DNA of 37,758 nt, taken from NCBI GenBank assembly GCA_023257795.1, contig JALRBL010000011.1, positions 1-37,758 on the forward strand, written 5' to 3'. This document shows, one piece after another, positions 1 to 9,000 of this stretch. Both the position numbers and the translations under genes were made by a program. The notes below the pieces were generated by a model. That model was not told where the DNA came from, searched no databases, and worked only from the letters and a program-made list of their open reading frames with translations. Each line of letters opens with the position of its first letter. Within the stretch, counting starts at the first letter, position 1. Origin of the DNA: Gammaproteobacteria bacterium. GTDB taxonomy: Bacteria; Pseudomonadota; Gammaproteobacteria; Magnimaribacterales; D2472.

Positions 1-134
1 TTTTGCCTGAAAGTGTCAGCCGTGCCATTAGTTTACTCGAAGCACGTAACCCCATCGGTGAAAGCGTCTTACAACAGCCCAACTCATCTACAGCCGTAGA
101 ACCCCAGGTAGGCGTTCAGTCTACTGTCGGCTGA
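1..134 (+). CDS. Possible 3' end of an unidentified protein gene (partial)
   Basis: A reading frame open from base 3 runs to a TGA at 132-134 and gives a 43-residue tail rich in Ser, Gln and Val (it includes ...SLLEARNPIGESVLQQ...). I do not recognise the family and no domain is visible. The 5' end lies outside the window. Hand-counted GC is 69 of 134, clearly above the AT-rich remainder, so codon use differs from all the genes to its right. A second plus-strand frame stays open for 33 codons before a stop, so the frame choice is not certain. The minus strand has early stops in all frames. It could be the end of a transferred gene, or a less biased native gene. Confidence 0.35.
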   Translation, partial: LPESVSRAISLLEARNPIGESVLQQPNSSTAVEPQVGVQSTVG

Positions 135-145
135 CAGAAGAATAG

Positions 146-160
146 TGACCAACTTGGTCA
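146..160. repeat. Short perfect inverted repeat, possible operator
   Basis: TGACCAA-C-TTGGTCA is a perfect dyad with 7-base arms around one central base. It lies between the stop codon at 132-134 and the tRNA-Leu promoter. No T-run follows, so it does not look like an intrinsic terminator. Its shape fits a protein-binding site, but I cannot name a regulator. Confidence 0.35.
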
Positions 161-202
161 AGTAAAATCATAAAAACCAATGATCGCTTTATTATTAGGT
201 AT

Positions 203-211
203 TGCTATAAT
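203..211 (+). promoter_or_regulatory. Extended -10 promoter of tRNA-Leu
   Basis: TGCTATAAT is a perfect extended -10 element (TGnTATAAT). No good -35 hexamer is seen 16-18 bases upstream. Transcription should start near 217-219, only a few bases before the mature tRNA 5' end at 221, so the 5' leader would be very short. Confidence 0.65.
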
Positions 212-220
212 TCTTCAACT

Positions 221-307
221 GCCGAAGTGGTGGAATTGGTAGACACGCTATCTTGAGGGGGTAGTGAGCGAACGCTCGTGCGGGTTCAAGTCCCGCTTTC
301 GGCACCA
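221..307 (+). tRNA. leuU: tRNA-Leu (anticodon GAG)
   Basis: An 87-base class II tRNA with the CCA end encoded. The acceptor stem pairs 221-227 with 297-303. The anticodon stem is 248-252 with 260-264 and the loop TTGAGGG gives anticodon GAG at 255-257, reading CUC/CUU leucine codons. The long variable arm (GAGCG-AA-CGCTC, 266-277) is typical of leucine tRNAs. The T stem-loop is GCGGG-TTCAAGT-CCCGC (280-296). E. coli leuU, also GAG, lies beside secG, so this is probably the same locus. Here, however, the tRNA is on the strand opposite to secG and a merC-like gene sits between them. Confidence 0.97.
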
Positions 308-310
308 AAT

Positions 311-332
311 GTGTTATGTTATAATATAACAC
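311..332. repeat. Inverted repeat covering the merC-like promoter
   Basis: GTGTTAT (311-317) and ATAACAC (326-332) are perfect 7-base arms around GTTATAAT. A second nested dyad, GTTAT-AAT-ATAAC, occupies 318-330. Both lie over the -10 element of the downstream gene and end just before its ATG. No T-run follows, so a terminator for the tRNA is unlikely. An operator, or a chance result of the AT-rich -10, is more plausible. Confidence 0.45.
317..325 (+). promoter_or_regulatory. Extended -10 promoter of the merC-like gene
   Basis: TGTTATAAT matches the extended -10 consensus exactly. The hexamer ends at 325 and the ATG is at 334, so initiation 6-8 bases downstream would fall at 331-333. The mRNA would then be leaderless or nearly so. 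No Shine-Dalgarno sequence is present before the ATG, which agrees with this. Confidence 0.55.
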
Positions 333-333
333 T

Positions 334-741
334 ATGGTTAAAAAGTTGGTTAGCATTGATTACGCGGGAATTACCCTTGCATCACTTTGCTTTATTCATT
401 GTCTTGGCACCTTATTTATTTTTACTGGGTATACCACCTCTTCTTTTATATTTCTAAATTTTCTTGATAATCCTCAGATGCATGCAGCCTTTATTCTATT
501 AAGTGTATTCCTTGGAATTTTATCTTTGCTGGTTGCGTATAAACTTCTCCACAACTCTTCCAAAATTAACAGAAAAATTAAATCTATCTTAGGATTAGGG
601 GTTTTTTGCTTGTTAGCCGGCTTATCTATTGACCTGGTTACCGAGTCAGGTGCAGCAATCTTTTTTTTGTTGACTGGAGCAGTTGCAATAATTCTCCTTC
701 ACATCCAATTATTATTGGTTAAAAGACAAATTACTGATTAG
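334..741 (+). CDS. MerC-domain small membrane protein
   Basis: A 135-residue inner-membrane protein with about four hydrophobic segments (roughly 11-30, 50-69, 83-101, 106-128). The first helix carries C19, H22 and C23 (SLCFIHCLG), the Cys/His cluster typical of the MerC family. The second helix begins with the family's His (H51 in QMHAAF). MerC proteins of mercury operons carry Hg(II) across the membrane, but many chromosomal relatives stand alone and have no proven substrate. No merR, merA, merT or merP is nearby, so mercury transport should not be assumed. It has its own promoter and is probably leaderless. Its 3' end overlaps the convergent secG by 11 bases. Confidence 0.65.
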   Translation: MVKKLVSIDYAGITLASLCFIHCLGTLFIFTGYTTSSFIFLNFLDNPQMHAAFILLSVFLGILSLLVAYKLLHNSSKINRKIKSILGLGVFCLLAGLSIDLVTESGAAIFFLLTGAVAIILLHIQLLLVKRQITD

Positions 742-1030
742 GTAATACTGGGACTTCCTCTGTTAATTCCTCAAGGTCAAAGAGCTCTTCTGTGTTGCTC
801 TGTTTTTGAATGTACGCGTGAGCAAAAGTTAAAACTAAAAAAGCGGCAGCTATAAAAGAAGTTAATTTTCCTAAAAAATCTGCAGGACCTACTGCTCCAA
901 ATAAAGAATTAGAGGAGCCACCCCCAAACGCTGATCCAAGATCAGAACCTTTTCCCTGTTGCAATATGATTAAAACAACTAGAACAACTGCAAGTATGAC
1001 TGTTATAACTTTGATTGCTGTGATTAACAT
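731..1030 (-). CDS. secG: Preprotein translocase subunit SecG
   Basis: A 99-residue SecG, the small accessory subunit of the SecYEG inner-membrane translocon. It has two transmembrane helices (about 5-23 and 52-70) joined by the conserved cytoplasmic stretch QQGKGSDLGSAFGGGSSNSLFG. The acidic C-terminal tail (EELFDLEELTEE) is shorter than in E. coli. The ATG at 1030 is preceded by AAGG-type spacing on the minus strand. It is the last gene of the carA-to-secG unit, 9 bases after tpiA, in the same tpiA-secG order as Pseudomonas. Its end overlaps the merC-like gene. Confidence 0.95.
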   Translation of the reverse strand: MLITAIKVITVILAVVLVVLIILQQGKGSDLGSAFGGGSSNSLFGAVGPADFLGKLTSFIAAAFLVLTFAHAYIQKQSNTEELFDLEELTEEVPVLPNQ

Positions 1031-1039
1031 TTTTTTACC

Positions 1040-1768
1040 TTATGTAAATGAGGATGCGATTTTAGCAAAAGATTTGCCACTTAGGGAAGCTCCACCAACA
1101 AGAAACCCATCAATGGCATCAGATTGAGATAATTCAATACAGTTATGTTCTGTAACACTACCCCCATAAAAAATACCCAATAAATTAATATGTTTATGTT
1201 GTAACAATAGATCTTTGATATGAAGGTGCATTAGTTCAATTTCATTCTTAGAGGGTAGCTTTCCTGACCCAATAGCCCAAATGGGTTCATATGCTACGAA
1301 TAGATTAATGTTCTTGCTTAAAGAAAGTAATTCAGAATTAAGTTGCTCTGTTATTGCTTCAAAAGATAACTTAGCCTCATAATCAGCCAGGTTTTCTCCT
1401 ATGCAATAAATTGCATTAAAGTCCGGTTTGGCAGCTTTTAGAAGTTTATCTCTAATCATATTGCTCGTTTCTCCAAACAGATGTCGACGCTCAGAATGGC
1501 CGATGATAGATAAATTGCAATTTAAATCCTGCAACATTTCTAGTGAGATTTCACCTGTTCTTGCCTCGCCATCTAAAGAATCTAAATTTTGGGCACAAAT
1601 ATTTATTTGATGAGCACTTAATTCTGTGCAAAGAGGAATATAAATTGCTGGTGGAGCAACAGCTATAGAGGATAAATCGCCAGAGAAATGGCTTGTAAAA
1701 TCTTTAAACCATTGTTTGCAAAAAGTTCTGGAGCCATTAAGTTTCCAATTAGCAACTGTCCTAATCAT
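1040..1768 (-). CDS. tpiA: Triosephosphate isomerase
   Basis: A cytoplasmic TIM-barrel enzyme interconverting dihydroxyacetone phosphate and glyceraldehyde 3-phosphate. From the ATG at 1768 it is 242 residues, a normal length. Catalytic residues are in place: K9 in NWKLNG, H91 in IIGHSERR, E161 in AYEPIWAIGSGK, and the phosphate-binding YGGSV and GGASL loops. The open frame extends 21 codons further upstream to 1831, but those residues lie inside glmM and do not resemble the family. The chosen start begins MIRTVANWKLNG, the usual N-terminus, and overlaps the glmM stop by 8 bases, which suggests translational coupling. Confidence 0.95.
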   Translation of the reverse strand: MIRTVANWKLNGSRTFCKQWFKDFTSHFSGDLSSIAVAPPAIYIPLCTELSAHQINICAQNLDSLDGEARTGEISLEMLQDLNCNLSIIGHSERRHLFGETSNMIRDKLLKAAKPDFNAIYCIGENLADYEAKLSFEAITEQLNSELLSLSKNINLFVAYEPIWAIGSGKLPSKNEIELMHLHIKDLLLQHKHINLLGIFYGGSVTEHNCIELSQSDAIDGFLVGGASLSGKSFAKIASSFT

Positions 1769-3083
1769 GCTTAAAAAGGCTAGCGAGATCTTTAGCATAT
1801 CTATTTGCAAGAGCTTCTGATTCTGCTTCAACCATTATTCTAATCTTAGATTCAGTGCCTGATGGTCTTACCAAAATTCTTCCGAAAGGGAGATCATTTT
1901 TAATCTTTTGAATACGATTCTTAATATCCTCTTGATTGATGATATTTTTATCATGAACATTTAAGGATATCTCAATTTGTGGCACTCGTTGAAAGTCTTT
2001 CAACACTTCTGTAACGCTCTTTTGCATCATTAACAGCGTTGAAATAGTTTTTAATGCAGCCACCGTTCCGTCACCTGTACTTACTTGATCTCTACAAATG
2101 ATGTGACCAGAGGGTTCTCCACCTAAAGACCATCCCTTGCTAGCAAGTATTTGGCTCACATATGTATCACCCACATCAGATCTTTCAAACTCATAACCTA
2201 AGTTTTTAAGAGCATTTTCTAGTCCCAAGTTAGACATTACAGTACCAACTATTCCAGACCATGGACCAATTCTATTAGGGTTGCCGCTTGCTAGAATATA
2301 TAAAATATCGTCTCCATCCAATATTCTTCCAGTTGAGTCGATAAGTTTTACTCTATCAGCATCACCATCGAGAGAAATTCCAAAATCAGCCCGATGATCT
2401 AAAACTACTTGTTTGGCAAGCTCAGGATGTGTAGACCCGCATTTCTCATTTATGTTGTAACCGTTCGGACTTGCCCCAATGACTATAACCTCTGCACCAA
2501 GTTCCTGAAAAATAGTTGGGGTTACTTTGTAAGCAGCACCATGAGCACAATCAATTACTATTCTAAGCCCCTTAAAGGAAAGATTAGTAGGTACAGTCGA
2601 TTTACAAAATTCAACATACCTGTCTCCAGACTCATCAAACCTTTTAGCCTTTCCAAGTTTATCTGAAGATACGATTTTAAAATCATTGCTATTTAATAGT
2701 TTTTCAATTTTTACTTGAAGATGCTTTGAGATCTTTTCACCGTTACCATCAAATATTTTAATTCCGTTATCTTCATAGGAATTATGCGAGGCACTGATAA
2801 CCAAACCAAAATGGCCTCTAGAGGATTTGGCTAGATATGCAACCCCGGGTGTTGGCAAGGGGCCAAGCAGCCTTACATTTACTCCAGCAGAAATAAAACC
2901 GGCTTCAAGGGCTGATTCAAGCATGTAGCCTGAAACTCTGGTATCTTTCCCAATGAGGACAGTATCTAAGCCCTCCTGTTTAAGAACATACCCAGCTGCT
3001 TGACCAATTCTTAAGCATAGATCTGGAGTTATAGTACTTACTACTGGACCTCTAATACCATCTGTACCAAATGTAATATCCAT
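1761..3083 (-). CDS. glmM: Phosphoglucosamine mutase
   Basis: Converts glucosamine 6-phosphate to glucosamine 1-phosphate on the way to UDP-GlcNAc for peptidoglycan and LPS. The 440 residues cover all four domains: active-site phosphoserine S99 in ISASHN, the Mg2+ site DGDADR (D239, D241, D243), the sugar-binding GGEPSGH (321-327), and the C-terminal phosphate-binding RPSGTES (406-412). The residue after SASHN is Ser rather than the usual Pro. It follows ftsH by 17 bases. In E. coli folP lies between these two genes and is absent here. tpiA overlaps its stop. Confidence 0.96.
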   Translation of the reverse strand: MDITFGTDGIRGPVVSTITPDLCLRIGQAAGYVLKQEGLDTVLIGKDTRVSGYMLESALEAGFISAGVNVRLLGPLPTPGVAYLAKSSRGHFGLVISASHNSYEDNGIKIFDGNGEKISKHLQVKIEKLLNSNDFKIVSSDKLGKAKRFDESGDRYVEFCKSTVPTNLSFKGLRIVIDCAHGAAYKVTPTIFQELGAEVIVIGASPNGYNINEKCGSTHPELAKQVVLDHRADFGISLDGDADRVKLIDSTGRILDGDDILYILASGNPNRIGPWSGIVGTVMSNLGLENALKNLGYEFERSDVGDTYVSQILASKGWSLGGEPSGHIICRDQVSTGDGTVAALKTISTLLMMQKSVTEVLKDFQRVPQIEISLNVHDKNIINQEDIKNRIQKIKNDLPFGRILVRPSGTESKIRIMVEAESEALANRYAKDLASLFKHD

Positions 3084-3100
3084 TTGCGGTATTATACTTA

Positions 3101-5014
3101 CTAAGCTTCTTCAGCAGTACCTTTAATAGGAGCTCTCTTTTTAGACGAGGGTTTTGGGGCCTGACCTTGATTCCAATCTTTTGGGGCTCTTGGTTTTGCT
3201 CCTGCCATAATGTCATCTATTTGTTCAGCGTCTATAGTTTCGTATGTTAGCAAGGCTTCTGCCATAGCATGCAATTTCTCAATGTTTGTTTCAAGAATGT
3301 TTTTAGCCTCTCCATAACATTTATCAATAATGGATTTTATTTCCGCGTCAATCTTATTAGAAGTTTGCTCACCAACCGTCTGATGTTGAATTGCTGCTGA
3401 TCGTCCCAAAAAGGGATTCGTCTCTTCTTCACCAAATTTTAATGGGCCAAGAGAAGACATGCCCCATTTGGTTACCATATTGGTTGCAATATTGGTGGCC
3501 ACCTCTATGTCATTTGAAGCTCCAGTTGTTATTGAGTCCTCTCCATTAATAATTTCTTCAGCTAATCTTCCACCAAATAAAGCCGCTATCCTGCCTAATA
3601 GATAACGTTTACTTTGCATATATTTATCTTCTTCCGGAAGAAACATGGTTACTCCTAGAGCCCTACCCCTTGGAATAATAGTTACCTTATAAACAGGATC
3701 ATGCTCAGGCATTAACTTTCCAACGATAGCATGACCAGCCTCGTGATATGCTGTGATTCTTTTTTGGTCTTCGGTCATTAACATAGATTTTCTTTCGGGA
3801 CCCATCATTACCTTATCCCTTGCTAGATCAATGTGCTGCTGCTCAACCTTCTTGTCTCCCTGTCTTGCAGCAAATAAGGCTGCTTCATTTACTAGGTTTG
3901 CAAGATCAGCACCTGAGAAACCTGGAGTTCCTCTTGCAATAATTTTTGGGTCTACATCAGAAGAAAGTGGAACTTTTTTTAGATGAACATGTAAGATTTT
4001 TTCCCTACCATTTAAATCGGGTAAATCAACTATAACCTGTCTATCAAATCTGCCTGGCCTCAAAAGAGCTGGATCTAAAACATCAGGTCTATTAGTCGCT
4101 GCAATAATAATAACTCCGTCATTCCCTTCAAAACCATCCATTTCAACAAGTAATTGATTTAAAGTTTGTTCGCGCTCATCGTGTCCACCACCAAGACCAG
4201 CACCTCTGTGACGACCAACTGCATCAATTTCATCAATAAATACTATGCATGGCGCGTTCTTCTTGGCCTGCTCAAACATATCTCTTACTCTTGATGCGCC
4301 TACGCCTACAAACATTTCAACAAAATCGGAGCCAGAGATCGAAAAGAATGGTACTTTTGCTTCACCAGCGACAGCCCTGGCTAAAAGCGTTTTACCAGTT
4401 CCAGGAGGACCAACCATCAAGACTCCTCTTGGAATCTTGCCACCTAATTTTTGAAATTTTGTTGGATCTTGCAGAAAAGAAACTAGCTCGGCAACATCTT
4501 CCTTGGCTTCTTCGCAACCTGCAACATCTTTGAACGTAGTAGTGACTTTACCGCCTTCCATCAATTTTGCTTTACTTCTTCCAAATGACATTGGACCACC
4601 CTTTCCAGAGATTCCTCCCTGCATCTGACGCATGAAGAAAAAGAAAATGCCTAGAAGTAAAATAATTGGAAAAGCGCCAACAAGTAATTGAGACCACAAG
4701 GATGGTTGTTCAACATTCTCGTAATTAACCATAACCCTATTTGATTCCAAGGCATTCTCAATATCCTCATCTCTTTTATAAATGGGATGAAGAGTTTCGA
4801 ACCGAGAGCCATCCAATCGCTGACCATGGATGGTCATCTGATCACCCTTGAAGGTTACTTCCGCAATATTATCCGAAAGCACATCCTGTCTGAACTCTGA
4901 ATAACTGATTTGAGCTCTTCTTGAGGAGTTTGCCTCCTCCAGTGAATTGAATAAAAATACCAATCCAAATCCAAGCATGGACCATACAACAATATTTCTA
5001 AAAAAATTATTCAT
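3101..5014 (-). CDS. ftsH: ATP-dependent zinc metalloprotease FtsH
   Basis: A membrane-anchored AAA+ protease that degrades unneeded membrane and regulatory proteins; in enterobacteria it controls LpxC. The 637 residues show TM1 (about 8-24), a periplasmic domain (25-105), TM2 (about 108-128), Walker A GPPGTGKT (202-209), Walker B IVFIDEID (257-264), the second region of homology ([20 protein letters not shown]), and the zinc site HEAGH (424-428). The C-terminal tail is short and basic (KKRAPIK). Its ATG at 5014 overlaps the rlmE TGA as ATGA, the usual rlmE-ftsH coupling. Confidence 0.98.
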   Translation of the reverse strand: MNNFFRNIVVWSMLGFGLVFLFNSLEEANSSRRAQISYSEFRQDVLSDNIAEVTFKGDQMTIHGQRLDGSRFETLHPIYKRDEDIENALESNRVMVNYENVEQPSLWSQLLVGAFPIILLLGIFFFFMRQMQGGISGKGGPMSFGRSKAKLMEGGKVTTTFKDVAGCEEAKEDVAELVSFLQDPTKFQKLGGKIPRGVLMVGPPGTGKTLLARAVAGEAKVPFFSISGSDFVEMFVGVGASRVRDMFEQAKKNAPCIVFIDEIDAVGRHRGAGLGGGHDEREQTLNQLLVEMDGFEGNDGVIIIAATNRPDVLDPALLRPGRFDRQVIVDLPDLNGREKILHVHLKKVPLSSDVDPKIIARGTPGFSGADLANLVNEAALFAARQGDKKVEQQHIDLARDKVMMGPERKSMLMTEDQKRITAYHEAGHAIVGKLMPEHDPVYKVTIIPRGRALGVTMFLPEEDKYMQSKRYLLGRIAALFGGRLAEEIINGEDSITTGASNDIEVATNIATNMVTKWGMSSLGPLKFGEEETNPFLGRSAAIQHQTVGEQTSNKIDAEIKSIIDKCYGEAKNILETNIEKLHAMAEALLTYETIDAEQIDDIMAGAKPRAPKDWNQGQAPKPSSKKRAPIKGTAEEA

Positions 5015-5592
5015 ATTAAATCTTCTCCAGACAAGTATATCTCACCTGACTTGCTTTTTGATGCAGCGGGCTTATGAGTTAGTACTTTATTAAAATATTG
5101 CGATACATCCTGTCTAAATTTTTTGAGATTAGTATTCTGAAAGGTTTTTATTATAAACTTTGAATAGGGACTCTTTTTTAGAAGCTTTTTTGCTGCTTGA
5201 AGAGTAATCACATTTAGTTCGTAAATATTTTCTTCATCTACATCTCTTATACCTGTAATATTGGGGGCTAAATCTGATATAACAAGATCAAAAGTCCCCA
5301 TTTTTAAAGGAAATATCTCAAGTTCATCTATGCTTCTTATATCTGTTTGGAAAAAATTTACTCCTACAATGTTATCGATAGGCAATATATCTATAGCATA
5401 GACGTCTATCGCTGGAAACTTCGATTTTATATAGTGTGACCATCCACCAGGAGCAGCTCCTATATCAACCACTGAATTAATTTTATTAAAGTCATAGTTA
5501 GAACTTCTTAGAATTTCCTCTAGCTTGTAAACGGCTCTAGATCGATACCCTTCTTTTTGAGCTTTGATAGCCCACTTATCTTGTGTATGCAC
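5011..5592 (-). CDS. rlmE: 23S rRNA 2'-O-ribose methyltransferase RlmE (FtsJ/RrmJ)
   Basis: SAM-dependent methylation of U2552 in the 23S rRNA A loop, a late step of 50S assembly. The SAM motif is [10 protein letters not shown] (43-52), and the catalytic K-D-K-E tetrad is visible as K23 (VYKL), D107 (ISDLAP), K149 (IIKTF) and E184 (GEIYL). The 193 residues are a little shorter than E. coli because the N-terminus before [10 protein letters not shown] is reduced. The start is GTG (5590-5592), directly abutting the greA TAA (TAAGTG). No alternative start upstream retains the frame without entering greA. yhbY, often between greA and rlmE, is absent. Confidence 0.95.
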   Translation of the reverse strand: MHTQDKWAIKAQKEGYRSRAVYKLEEILRSSNYDFNKINSVVDIGAAPGGWSHYIKSKFPAIDVYAIDILPIDNIVGVNFFQTDIRSIDELEIFPLKMGTFDLVISDLAPNITGIRDVDEENIYELNVITLQAAKKLLKKSPYSKFIIKTFQNTNLKKFRQDVSQYFNKVLTHKPAASKSKSGEIYLSGEDLI

Positions 5593-6069
5593 TTAAAGAT
5601 GCTGGATATCTAGAATTTCAAAATGCTTTGTTCCAGATGGGGTCTCAATAGCGACTTCATCGTCCAGCTCCTTGCCAAGCAAGCCTCTTGCAATCGGGGT
5701 ATCAATTGAAATAAGTCCTCTATCGGGATCAGATTCGAGGTTACCAACCAATCTATATTGGATCTCCTTATCTTCATTAACATCATAAAGCTTAAGCGTT
5801 GCACCAAAAACTACTTTTCCCGAGTAAGGAATGTCTTTAACATCAATGATTACGCAGTTAGCAAGAGTTGATTCAATAATTGCTATTTTTTTTTCAAGAA
5901 GGGTCTGTTGTTCTTTAGCAGCATGATATTCAGCATTTTCTTTAAGATCGCCATGCGCTCTAGCTTCAGCAATGGCTTGAGAAATTTCAGGTCTTGCTTT
6001 AGTTTTTAATTCATGCAATTGCGCTTTAATCACCTCAAAGCCTTCTTTTGTGAGAGGAGGTTTGTCCAT
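5593..6069 (-). CDS. greA: Transcription elongation factor GreA
   Basis: Rescues backtracked RNA polymerase by stimulating cleavage of the nascent RNA 3' end. The 158 residues are full length. The N-terminal coiled coil (about 1-75) carries the acidic tip region ARAHGDLKENAEYHAAKEQQ, with the D-L-K-E-N signature that reaches the polymerase active site. The C-terminal FKBP-like domain ends with SPIARGLLGK-type sequence (TPIARGLLGKELDDEV). It lies 12 bases after carB in the conserved carA-carB-greA order. Confidence 0.97.
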   Translation of the reverse strand: MDKPPLTKEGFEVIKAQLHELKTKARPEISQAIAEARAHGDLKENAEYHAAKEQQTLLEKKIAIIESTLANCVIIDVKDIPYSGKVVFGATLKLYDVNEDKEIQYRLVGNLESDPDRGLISIDTPIARGLLGKELDDEVAIETPSGTKHFEILDIQHL

Positions 6070-6081
6070 TAAAAGATTATA

Positions 6082-9000
6082 TCAATTAATTTTTATGATT
6101 TGCTGAATAGGCTCCACTTCCCAAGTCTCAATATTATTTTTTAAAGCTTCCATAATTGCCAGTCCACCAAAGACAGTTGTTGTACAAAAAATCTTGCTTT
6201 CTAGAGCCGTTCTTCGTATGGAAGCCGAATCTGCAATTGATTGTTTACCTTCTGTGGTATTGATTACTAATTGGACTTCTTTGTTAAGCAACTTATCAAC
6301 CGTGTGAGGCCTGCCTTCCATCACCTTATTAATTTCTTCTACTTCATACCCCAATGCCTTAATTACTGAAGCAGTTCCTTTGGTAGCAACTACAGAGAAG
6401 TTATTACCTGCCAACAAAGGCAAAAGCTCAGCCAAATATTTTTTATCAGAATCTTTGACGCTAACAAAAGCTGTTCCTGAAAAATGTAAATTTTTCATAG
6501 CGCCTATTTGAGCTTTTGCATATGCCTCCCCAAATGTTCTGCCAATCCCCATAACTTCACCCGTTGACTTCATTTCCGGGCCCAAAATAGGGTCAACATT
6601 CGGAAATTTATCAAAAGGTAGCACTGCCTCTTTTACAAAAAATCTATCTGGTAAGGATGGATTGAAATTTTGTTCAGCCAGGCTAACTCCTAACATGGAT
6701 TTAGTTGCTGCTTTGACAAGCGAGGTGCCAATCGCTTTGGAAATAAAAGGGACTGTTCTCGAAGCACGAGGATTGACTTCTATGATGTAAATTTCGTTCT
6801 CTTGAACTGCAAATTGAATATTCATTAATCCTACAATATTAAGTTCTTTTGCAATTGAGATAGCTTGATTGGTAATATCCTCTTGCAACTTCTTTGAGAG
6901 AGAGTAAGGAGGTAACGAACATGCTGAATCACCAGAATGTATACCTGCCTGCTCGATATGCTGCAGTATCCCTCCAATTTTTATATTTTCTCCATCAGAA
7001 ATTACATCAACGTCAACCTCAATCGCATCTTGTAAATATCTATCAAGCAAAATTGGTTTTTTTTCTGATACTTTCTCAGCTTCAATAAGATATTTTTCTA
7101 ACTCTTCAGGATTATTCACTAACTCCATAGCCCTTCCACCCAGGACGTAAGAAGGTCTAACTACAATGGGGTAACCTATTGAGTTGGCTGCAGTGATTGC
7201 TTCATCTACTGAAACAATGGTGGTATTTTTTGGTTGCTTTAGTTTTAACTTGTTAACCAATTCTTGAAAACGCTCTCTATCCTCGGATCTATCTATAGCA
7301 TCAAACGATGTTCCAAGAATCTTAATGCCATTCTTAATAAGAGTTTTAGCAAGCTTTAAAGGTGTTTGTCCGCCAAACTGAATAATAACTCCTTCAGGAT
7401 TTTCAATATCAATAATGTCTAAAACTTTTTCATCAATTATTGGCTCAAAAAAAAGACGATCAGAAGTATCGTAGTCAGTTGATACTGTCTCTGGATTGCA
7501 ATTAATCATTATTGATTCAATATTAAGCTCTTGAAGAGCTTGAGATGCATGAACGCAACAGTAATCAAACTCAATTCCCTGCCCTATTCTATTCGGTCCA
7601 CTCCCTAACACTATCACCTTTGTATGGTTAGTTGGCCTTGATTCACACTCCCCATCATAGGTTGAGTACATATAGGCTGTTTGGGTTTCAAATTCAGCAG
7701 CACAAGTATCTACTCTCTTAAAACTGGGAGTTACACCCAAAGATTTTCTTTTGTCTCTGACTTCAACCTCTGTGCAACCAGTTAGATCAGCAATTCTTCT
7801 ATCAGCAAACCCTTTTTGTTTAAGTCGCAACATCTCAGTGTTGGAGAGAGTGTTAAGGTCTTTTCCCTCAAGTAAAGCTTCTTCTTGCAAAAGATCATTT
7901 AGCTGAGCTAGAAACCATAAATCTATACCTGTACTTGCATTGATATGTTCCATAGTCTGCCCACTTCTTAAAGCATCAGCTACATAAAAAATTCTTTTTG
8001 GACCAGGAATTGAAAGCTCATGTTTAAGAAGTTCTTGGTAATTATTAGAGTTAAAATTACAAATTGGCTCCAAACCATAGATGCCCTCTTCTAGACTCAT
8101 GATTGCCTTCTGGAATGATTCTTGGAATGTCCTACCAATTGACATCACCTCTCCAACAGACTTCATTTGAGTAGATAGTTTTGGCTCTGCTTTAGGAAAC
8201 TTCTCAAAGGCAAATTTTGGAATCTTGGTAACAATATAATCTATGGTTGGCTCAAAAGAGGCAGGAGTAGCACCTCCAGTAATCTCATTTTGTAATTCAT
8301 CTAATGTATATCCTACCGATAATAGAGCTGCAATTTTAGCTATCGGAAAACCTGTAGCCTTTGATGCCAATGCAGATGACCTGCTCACACGAGGATTCAT
8401 TTCAATAACAACTACCCTGCCATCTTCAGGATTAACAGCAAATTGAACATTAGAACCGCCGGTCTCAACTCCAATCTCTCTAAGTATTTTGAAAGATTGA
8501 TCTCTTAAAATCTGGTATTCCTTATCCGTTAAGGTCTGAGCTGGCGCAACAGTTATTGAATCACCAGTATGGACTCCCATAGGATCAAGGTTTTCAATGG
8601 AGCAAATAATAATACAATTATCTGCACAGTCTCTTACAACCTCTAACTCAAATTCCTTCCAACCGATAAGAGATTCATCGATTAATAGTTCATTTGTAGG
8701 AGAGAGATCTAAGCCTTTTTCACAGATTTGTTTAAATTCTTTAATATTATATGCAATGCCTCCGCCTGATCCACCCAGGGTAAAAGAGGGTCGAATGATG
8801 CAGGGAAAACCTATATCCTCAAGAACTTTTAGGGCATCTTGCATATTGTGAGCTATCCCTGACCGGGGTGTTTCTAGGCCAATTGATTTCATGGTTTTAT
8901 CAAAGAGCTCTCTGTCTTCAGCCTTATCGATAGCTTCTTTTTTTGCTCCAATTAATTCAACGCCATATTCTTCAAGCACTCCTTTTGAAGCAAGTGTTAA

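Noticed and set aside
308-333. Intrinsic terminator after tRNA-Leu
   Set aside because: There is a dyad but no T-run, and it coincides with an extended -10 box just before the merC-like ATG.
1769-1831. Longer tpiA with 21 extra N-terminal residues
   Set aside because: The extension lies inside glmM and does not match the family; the ATG at 1768 gives the standard N-terminus.
4245-4533. Plus-strand open frames inside ftsH
   Set aside because: Antisense to the Walker A/B region of FtsH; low-complexity translation with no domain.
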